A stretch of DNA of 64,000 bases from Streptomyces albiflavescens. Lineage in GTDB: Bacteria; Actinomycetota; Actinomycetes; Streptomycetales; Streptomycetaceae. The position numbers and the translations under genes are program-made. Of the stretch, positions 9,801-18,800 are shown in pieces. The notes under the pieces are model-generated. The model was not told the DNA's origin. It saw only the letters and a program-made list of their open reading frames with translations, and searched no databases. Each line of letters begins with the position of its first letter. The first letter of the stretch is position 1. Location of the stretch: contig NZ_BMMM01000001.1 in NCBI RefSeq assembly GCF_014645835.1, positions 434,001-498,000 on the forward strand. The letters run 5' to 3'.

Positions 9801-12800
9801 ATCGCGGGTGGCGGGCCGCAGTTCGCTCTCGGGCACCTCGACAGCGACCTGGGGCTGCTCCTCCCCCCGTGTCTCGGTGTTCCGCTCGGGGAGCGCCTCG
9901 CCCAGGGTCCGTGCCAGGCCGCGGATGTCGGACGCCGAGAACACGGCGGCGGCAGGGAGCTCGACGCCCAGCTCGCGGGCGAAGGCGTTCCGCAGTCGCA
10001 CGAGCATGAGGGAGTCCAGGCCCAATTCCTTGAGGGCCGAGGTCGCGAAGACGTCCACGACACCTCCGGAGACCTCGCCGACCCTGGCTCGTACGTACGC
10101 TTCGAGCCACTCGGCGCGGTCCTGGTCCGTCGTCGCGGCGAACACCTTCTTGACGAGGCCGTCGGAGTCCGCCGTGCCCACCGGGACGGTGACGAGGTCG
10201 CCCAGGATCGGGCGGGTGCGCGCCGCGTCCGGGTCGAGCGCCAGCATCTCCCAGTCCAGGGCGATGGGCGCGAGCTGACGGCGGGAGGTGGTCAGCACCC
10301 GATCGAACAGTTCGCCACCGTCCTGCGGGGAGAACGCGACCAGTCCCGACCGGCTGGTCTCGGCGGCCCGGGTGCCGGACTCGGCGACCATGCCGACGCC
10401 CTTCCAGGCACCCCAGTCCAGGCTCAGCGCCCGCCGCTCGGCGCGGGCGAGGTGGTGTGCCCAGGCATCGAGGAAGGCGTTCGCCGCCGAGTACGGGCTC
10501 TGCCCGGCCGAGCCCAGGAGACCGGCCGCCGAGGCGAAGAGGACCAGGTTCCCGGCTTCCGGGATCAGCTCCGTGAGGAGCGCGGTGCCCAGGACCTTGG
10601 GGGCGAGGACGTGCAGCACCCGTTCGTCCGTCAGGTTCGCCACAGTGGCGTCGTCGAGGACGCCGGCCGCGTGGACGACTCCGGTGATGGGGCCGGCTTC
10701 ACGTCGTACGGCGTCCAGGGCGGCCGTCAGACCGTCACGGTCGGCGACGTCGGCGCGGGCCACGTGCACGGTCGCGCCACGCTCTTGGAGACCCTTGATC
10801 CAGTCGGCGGTGTCCGCGTCGGGCGTACCCCGGCTCATCAGGGCCAGTCGGCGGGCACCGCGACGGACCAGCCGTTCGGCGACGACGCGGCCGAGGCCGC
10901 CGAGACCGCCGGTGATCAGGTGGACGCCGTCCGGGGTGATGTCGGCGTGGCCGCCCTCGTCCGGGCGTGTGCGGGCCAGGCGCGGCACCAGACGGCCCGA
11001 CTCCCGCAGCGCGACGAGCCGTTCGTCGTCGGCGTGCCGCAGCTGGGTCCACAGCGCGTCGACGCCGTCGGTGGCCGGCAGGTCGATCAGTGTGGTCGAC
11101 AGTTCCGGGTACTCCTGGGCCACCGTGAGTCCGAAGCCCCAGGCGAGGGCCTGCTGGGGGTGCGTCACCTGGGTGCTGTCACCGGCGGCCTGGCTTCCTC
11201 GTGCGACCACGAACAGGCGGGGAGCTCGGCCCTGCGGGCGGTCGGCGAGCGTCCTCACCAGGTGCAGGGTGCTCAGGCAGCACAGCCGAGCCGCCTCCTC
11301 GGCGGTACGGGCATCCCCGATCGCCGGGGCGTCGAGCGCGGACAGCTGGACCACTCGCTCGGGCAACCCGTCCGTGAACGCCTCGTCGAAGAGCCGGGCC
11401 AGGTGCAGGGGATCGGTCGGGTCGAGCACGTACCGGCCCGGGGCCTCCAGGCCGAACTCCTCGCCCCTGCGGGCGATCACATGCGGTACCGACGAGCCCA
11501 GACGCTCGGCGAGTTCGGCGGCCACCCCCGTCTCGTCCGCCAGGATCAGCCACCTCCCGTCCGCCGGCCGTTCGTGCGCGTCCGGGCGCGGCTGCCAGCC
11601 GGTCTCGAAGAGCGCGCCGTCCAGAGGGGAGAGCGCGGCCAGTTCGAACTCTTCCATTTCCAGGACCAGTTGTTCGTTCTGGTCCCAGAGGCGCAGGTCC
11701 AAGGTCGCCGTGTCGCCCCGCACGGACCGCAGTACGCAGGTCACCCACGCGGGGGTGGTGCGCACTCCGGTGAACCGGAGCCGTCCGACCCCGGCGGGCA
11801 CGAACGCCCGGCCCTCGGGCGCGTTGCCCGGCAGGGCCGCTGTGTGGAAGGCGGCGTCGAGGACCGCGGGGTGCAGCAGGTGGCCGGCGGCGGGCTTGTC
11901 GGCCAGCCGACCGAGGGCCACGGAGTCCGCTCGGTGTCCCGCTTCCAGGCCGCGGAAGGCGGGGCCGTAGTCGATGCCGAGGGCGGCGAGTCGGCCGTAG
12001 ACGCCCGACAGGTCGACGTCTTCCGTGCACTGCTCACGCAGCGTGGCGAACCGCGCGTCGGCCGCGGGTTCCACGGCGCCGACGGCGACTTGTCCGACGG
12101 CGTGCCGCTCCCACCGCGTAGCCCGCTCCCCCCGAGTCGCCGAAGCGATGGTGAAGTCCCTGAAGCCGTCCTCGGCGGGCCGCAGGACGAGTTGCAGCCG
12201 CACGGGCCGGTCCGCGTCCAGCCGCAGCGGCCTGATGAACCTGACGTCGGCCAGCCGCACTTCACCGCCGTCGTGGAGCGTGGACGCGCCCTCCAGCGCC
12301 ATGCCGAGGAAGGCGGCGCCGGGCAGCCATACCTCGCCGGTGACCCGGTGGTCCGTGAGATAGCCGAAACGACTGTCCCGCAGGTCGATGTCGCTCTGGA
12401 AGATGTGCCGTTCGGGCTCGTCGCTGGCCTCGATGTGCGTGCCGAGGAGCGGCGACGCGCCCGACGCGCCGGCCGGGGCGGGCGCGAGCCAGTGCCGTTC
12501 GCGGGCGAAGGCATACGTGGGCAGGTCGACCCGGCGGCCCTCCGGGAACAGCGCCGACCAGTCGGGCGTATGTCCGGCCTCGTACAACTCCCCCAGTCTG
12601 CGCAGCAGAACGTCGCGCCCGTCCTGCTGCCGGCCCAGCGAGCCGACGCCGACCGCGTCGATCCCGGCCTCGGCGGCGACCGCCTCGATCGACGGGATGA
12701 GCGAAGGGTGCGGGCTCAGCTCCACGAAGTAGCGGTAGCCGTCGTCCAGCATCCGTCGGATCGCGTCCGCGAAACGGACGGGTTGCCCGAGGTTGGCGAA

Positions 12801-15800
12801 CCAGTACTCGGCATCCAGCCGGTCGCCGGGCACGGGTTCGGCCAGCACCGCCGAGTACAGCGGGGTCGGCGTCCACGTGCCCCGGACACCGGAGAAACGG
12901 TCGAGGAGCTCCTCACGGAGCGGGTCCATCAACGGGGTGTGCGAAGCGAACGCCGTCGAGAGCCGTCGGACGGGGATCGCCTGCGCCTCCAGGTGCTGCC
13001 GCAGCTCGGCCAGCGCCTCGGCCTCGCCGGAAACGGCCGTGGAATGCGCGCTGTTGACCGCAGCGACGAAGAGCCGGTCCGGGTACGGGGAGAGCAGCTT
13101 CTCGACCTCCGTGCGCGGCAGCTCCACGGCCAGCATGCCGCCGTGCCCGACCAGCGGTGCGACCGCCTGAGCCCGCCCGGTCACCACCGTCACGGCCTCG
13201 TCCAGGGTCAGGGCGCCCACACTGTACGCGGCGGCGATCTCGCCCAGGCTGTGCCCCACCACGGCATCCGGGGCGATGCCGAACGCACGCCAGACGGCGG
13301 ACAGCGCCGCGTTGACCGCGAACAGCACCGGCTGGAGGTACTCGGTCCGGTCGAGCGGGGAGAACTCCTCCGGTGCCCGCAGCGCATTGAGCACCGACCA
13401 GCCGACGTGCCGCCGCACCGCCTCGTCGACGCGGGCGAGCTCCTCCCGGAAGGGCTCGCAGTCGGCCATCAACTCCAGACCCATGCCCGGCCATTGACCG
13501 CCATGGCCGGCGAAGACGAAGGCCACCTTGCCCGTCTGCTCCGCGCGCGGCGGCGCCGGCGGTTTCCGTCCGGTCGCCAACGCGTCCAGCACGGTGCGCA
13601 GTTCGTTCGGGTCGCCCGACACGATTGCGGCGCGTCGCTCGAAGTGGCTGCGGTGCCGCGCGAGGGAGTGGGCGATGTCCGGCAGGGCGGCGCTGTCGTC
13701 GCTCAGGTGCTCGGCCAGCCGGGCGGCCTGCCCCCGGACCGCGGTCTCGCTCCGCCCGGACAGGACGAAGAGCCGCTTCCCGGGCGGGAGTTCGACCTTG
13801 GGCTCCGTATCGGGCTCCGCCTCGGGCGCCGCCTCGACCGGCTCCGCCTCCTCCAGGATCAGATGCGCGTTGGTTCCGCTGATCCCGAAGGCGCTCACAC
13901 CGGCCCGCCGTATGCGCTCCTGCGACGACGGCCAGGCGACCGGCTCCCGCAGCAGCTGGAGCCCGCTGCCGTCCCAGTCGACATGGCGACTGGGCGTGTC
14001 GGCGTGCAGGGTGCGCGGCAGGGTCTCCCGGCGCAGCGACTGCACCACCTTCATCAGCCCGAGCACACCCGAAGCCGCCTGCGCGTGCCCGATGTTGGAC
14101 TTCAGCGATCCCAGATACAGCGGGCGACCGGGCGGACGCGAGTCGCCGAAGACCTCCGACAGGGCGTTCGCCTCGATCGGGTCACCCAGCGTCGTCCCCG
14201 TCCCGTGCGCCTCGACGTAGTCGATGTCGGCCGGGTCCAGCCCGGACCGTTCCAGCGCCCTGCGGATCACCTGCTCCTGGGCCGGACCGTTCGGCGCGGA
14301 CAGCCCCTGGCTGCGGCCGTCCTGGTTGACGGCCGTGCCGCGCAGCACGGCCAGCACCTCGTCACCGTCACGCCGCGCGTCGCTCAGCCGCTTCAGTACG
14401 ACCATGCCCGCGCCCTCGGCCCAGATGGCACCGTCGGCGCCATCGGAGAAGGAGCGGCAGCGGCCGGTCGGGGACAGCCCCCGCAGACGGCTGAACTCCA
14501 CGAAGGTCCCCGGCGTGACCATCAGCGTCACACCGCCGGCGAGCGCCAGGTCGCACTCGCCGGACCGCAGCGCCTGCGCCGCCAGGTGCAGCGCCACCAG
14601 CGACGACGAGCACGCCGTGTCCACCGTCAACGCCGGGCCGCCCAGCCCCAGCACGTACGCCAGCCGGCCGGAGGCCACGCTCAGCGCCGACCCCGTACCG
14701 ACGTAGCCGTCCAGCTGATCGAGCCGGGATCCCGACAGATAGTCGCTGCCGAACATGCCGACGTACACACCGGTGGTGCTGCCCGCCAGCTCGGCGGGCA
14801 CGATCCCGGCGCGCTCCAGCGCCTCCCACGCCGTCTCCAGCAACAGGCGCTGCTGCGGGTCCATGGCTGCCGCTTCCTTCGGAGTGATCCCGAAGAAGCC
14901 CGCGTCGAAGGACTCGAGGCCCTCCAGGAAGCCGCCTTCCCGGGCGTACGACTTGCCCAGGGCCTCCGGGTCGGGGTCGTACAGCGACTCCACGTCCCAG
15001 CGTCCCGCCGGGAACGGACCGACCGCGTCACGGCCCTCCGCCACCAGGCGCCACAATCCGTCGGGATCGCTCACGCCACCGGGCAGGCGGCATGCCATGG
15101 CCACCAGAGCCACCGGCTCGTCGGACGCCGTCACCGTCGTACGGGTCGGCTGCGCGTCGGGGACGGTCCGGCCGCCCGTCGCGAGCGCGGTGGACAGCAG
15201 GTGTGCGGCGAGCCTGGTCGGTGTGGGGTGGTCGAACAGCAGGGTGGCGGGGAGCTTGACGCCGATGCGGGTGCCGATGCGGTTGCGGAGTTCGACCGCC
15301 GTCACCGAGTCCATGCCGAGTTCGCGCAGCGGCTGGTCGGGACGGACGGACTCCGCCGAGCGCAGGCCGAGGGTGCGGGAGGCCTCCTCGCGGACGAGGG
15401 CCAGGACGCGTTCGGCGCGTTCGGCCTCCGGCAGCCGGACCAGGCGGTCGGCCAGGCCGTCGCCGCCGCCCCGGCCGGTGCGGGGCGCGGGCAGCAGCGA
15501 ACGCCACAGCGCCGCGGAAGTGCCGCCGGTGGTGGCCGGGTTGTCGCGCAGGCGGGGCAGGTCAAGGGCCCAGGCGACCAGGTGGGGTGCGCCGCGCCGC
15601 AGGGAGAGTTCGACGAGGTCGCGGCCCTGGTCGGGGGTGAGCGCGCGGTGGCCGAGGCGCGCCATCCGATCCAGGTCGGCGTGTTCGGCGGCGAGGCCCT
15701 CGCCCGCCCAGGCACCGAAGGAGACCGAGACGCCGGGCAGGCCCGAGGACCGTCGGTGGTGGGCCAGTTGGTCGAGGAAGACGTTGGCCGCGGCGTAGTT

Positions 15801-18800
15801 GCTCTGGCCCGCGTTGCCGACGACACCGGCGGCCGAGGAGATCAGCAGGAAGAGGTCCAACTGCGTGTCGGCGGTGAGCCGGTGCAGGTGGGCGGCGCCG
15901 TCGATCTTGGGGCGCAGCACCTGTGCGAGGCGTTCGGGCGTCAGCTCGGCGACCACCCCGTCGTCCAGGATGCCGGCGCAGTGCACCACACCGCGCAGCG
16001 GCGCCTCGTCGCCGATACGGTCGAGTACGCCGGCCACGGCCACCGGGTCCGCGATGTCGCACGACACCACCTCGACCTCGGCGCCGAGCGCGGTCAGTTC
16101 CGCGGTGACCTCGGCGGCACGCGGGTCGTCCGGTCCCTGACGGGACGTCAGTAGAAGGCGCGGGACGCCGAGTTCGACGAGGAGCCGGGCGATGTGCCGG
16201 CCCACCGCGCCGAGACCTCCGGTGATCAGTACCGTGCCGTCGGTGGGCGCCGGGGTGGGGCGGCCCACCAGATCGAGGACGAAGGGGCCGTCGGACGCGG
16301 TCCTCCGGCGTATCGCCTCGCGGGCAGCCGTGACGGGAAGGACTTGGGTGTGCGCGGGACGTGGCGGCCCTGCGCCGACGGCCTCGCGCAGGGCCGCACC
16401 GAGCTGTTCACGGTCCCCCGGGTCAGTGGGGGCGAGGGGCAGGGCGGCCGCGGCGGTGAACGGAAGGTCGTCCGGGAGCACCGCGACCAGCCGCACGTCG
16501 GCGACCGCCTCGGAGCCGGGCGCGCTGTCGGCGAGGGCGAGGACCCGCAGGCCGGGGGCGCACCCCTCGACGTCGGCGCCGACCTCGGTGAGCACACCGG
16601 CGCAGAGTGTCTCGCCACCGGGGAACGCGGCCGAGTCGGGGTGCACGGTGAGCGCGTGCACCTGGATCCTCACCTGGCCGGGGGCCACGGCGGCCTGGGC
16701 CGCCACCGCGCGAAGGGTCGGCTCCGCCGGGAGGTTGTCCAGCTCGTAGTGGTCCCCCGCCGGGATCCGCAGCGTGTCCGCGGCGCGGGCGCGCACCAGC
16801 CGCGGGACAAGCAACGCGCCCGCACGGACGGCGAGTTCGGGCTCGTCGGTGTGGGCGACGGCGGCCGGCAGAGCGCCCGCGAGGTCGCTGCCGTCGAGGT
16901 CGAGCAGGGTCAGCCCCAGGTCCGGGTGTTCGGTGCGGGCGCTGCGGGCCAGCCCCCACAGCACCGACTGGGCCAGGCCGGGCACGCTGTCCCCGTCGCC
17001 GGCCGCGACCGCGCCGCGGGTCACCCAGACGGTCCGGGACGGCGCCCCGCCCTCCGGGAGAGCGATCAGGGCTTGCAGCTCGGTCAGTGCCGTGGCCGCC
17101 AACTCCTGGGCTGCGGCGGCTGGTTCGTCCTCCGCTGCCGGGCGCGGCCAGAACCGTACGACGATGTCGGTGCCCGTCTCGCGCACCTGGATCCCCGCCG
17201 ACTCGAGGCCTCGCAGGGCCCCGACGACCTCCGGGTCCGAGCGGTCGCCGACGACGGCCCACTCGGGGCCCGGCGTCCCGGCGGGCGCTTCGGGCGCGGC
17301 GGTCCAGGCCACCTCGTACAGATGCCTGCCGTTCTCCGAGACGCCGTTCAGGTCCGCCGGATCCGCGGCCCGCAGCCGTACGCCTTCCAGTCGGCCCGCC
17401 GGGAGACCGTCCGCGTCCCACAGCGTCACGTCAAGGGTGAGGTCCGTCCCGGAGCCGCCCGATCGCCGTACGAGCGCCGTGAGTTCGGTCGCGCCGCCGG
17501 GCGGCAGGACGCAGCGGCCCATCGCGACCGGCAGCAGCACCCGGCCGTCGGACACATCGAACGCGGCGGTCACGTGCAGCGCGGCGTCCAGCAGCGCCGG
17601 GTGGACCGGGTACGGGTCCGCCGCGTCGTGGGCCACGGCCGGCAACGAGAGCCGGGCCAGCAGCTCGACGCCATCGGTCGCGACCGCCGACCGCACGCCC
17701 TGGAAGGCCGGGCCGTAGCCGAGGCCGAGCCCGGTGAGCCGCTCGTACGTCTCCTCGCTCCAGGCCGGTTCGACGGCCTCCGGCCACAGTGGCGGCTGCC
17801 CCGCCGTCACCGCGGCGGGCTCGGCCGCCGACGCCGTGGCGTGCAGCGTCCAGCCCGTGGCCTCCCCTCCGCGCGGACGGCCGTGCACGGTGATCTCCGG
17901 TACGGGACCGGCGGTGACCACCTCGACGGACACCTCGGTCGTGCCGGACTCGGGCAGGGTGAGCGGCGCGAGGAGCAGCAGGTCGGTGATGTCACCCGGA
18001 TCGTGCGGGCGGGCCACGGCCAGCGCGGCGCGGCACAGCTCCATCAGCGTGGTGCCCGACACCACGGTCCGTCCGAAGACGGTGTGGTCGGGCAGCCAGT
18101 CGGCGGTGGCCGGGGACCACTCGTTACGGAAGGTCCAGCGGGTCTCGTCGGCGGACTGCAGCTGGATGCCGAGCAGCGGGTGGGCGGCGCGGTCGAAGAG
18201 GCCGGGGGCGCCGGCGGCGGACTCGGGCTCGATCCAGTAGCGCTGCGGGTCCCAGGCGTACGTCGGCAGGTCCGCCGTTCCGGCGTCGGCGACCAGGCGG
18301 CGCCAGTCGATCTGCCGTCCGTGGACGTGGAGTTCGGCGGCGGCACGGTCCAGACAGGCGGGCCCGTCCTCGTGGCGGCGGAGCGAACCGACGGCCACCA
18401 GGTCGTCGTGGCCGGCGTCCTCGGCGACGGTGCGCAGTGCGGTGAGCAGGGACGGGTGGGGGCTGAGTTCGACGAAGTGGCGGTATCCGTCGGCCGTCAT
18501 GCGCTCCACGGTGGGCGCGAAGCGGACGGGTTCACGCAGGTTGGTGTACCAGTAGTCGGCGTCCAGCTCCTCGGTGACCGGCTCGCCGGTGACGGTCGAG
18601 TACCAGGCGACGGAGGTCGGGCAGGTGACGACGCCGTCGAGTTCGTCGAGGATCGTTGTGCGGACCGGCTCGACCTGGGCGCTGTGGGAGGCGTAGTCGA
18701 CGTCGAGGCGGCGGGCGAACACCTGCTGCCGGTCGAGGTCGGCGAGCAGGGCCTCCAACGGCTCCACGTCACCGGCGATCACCGTCGACCGGCCGCTGTT

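Noticed and set aside
16298..16751. Functional enoylreductase in PKS module 1
   Set aside because: The nucleotide-binding half with the GGVG loop is missing, so it is called a remnant.
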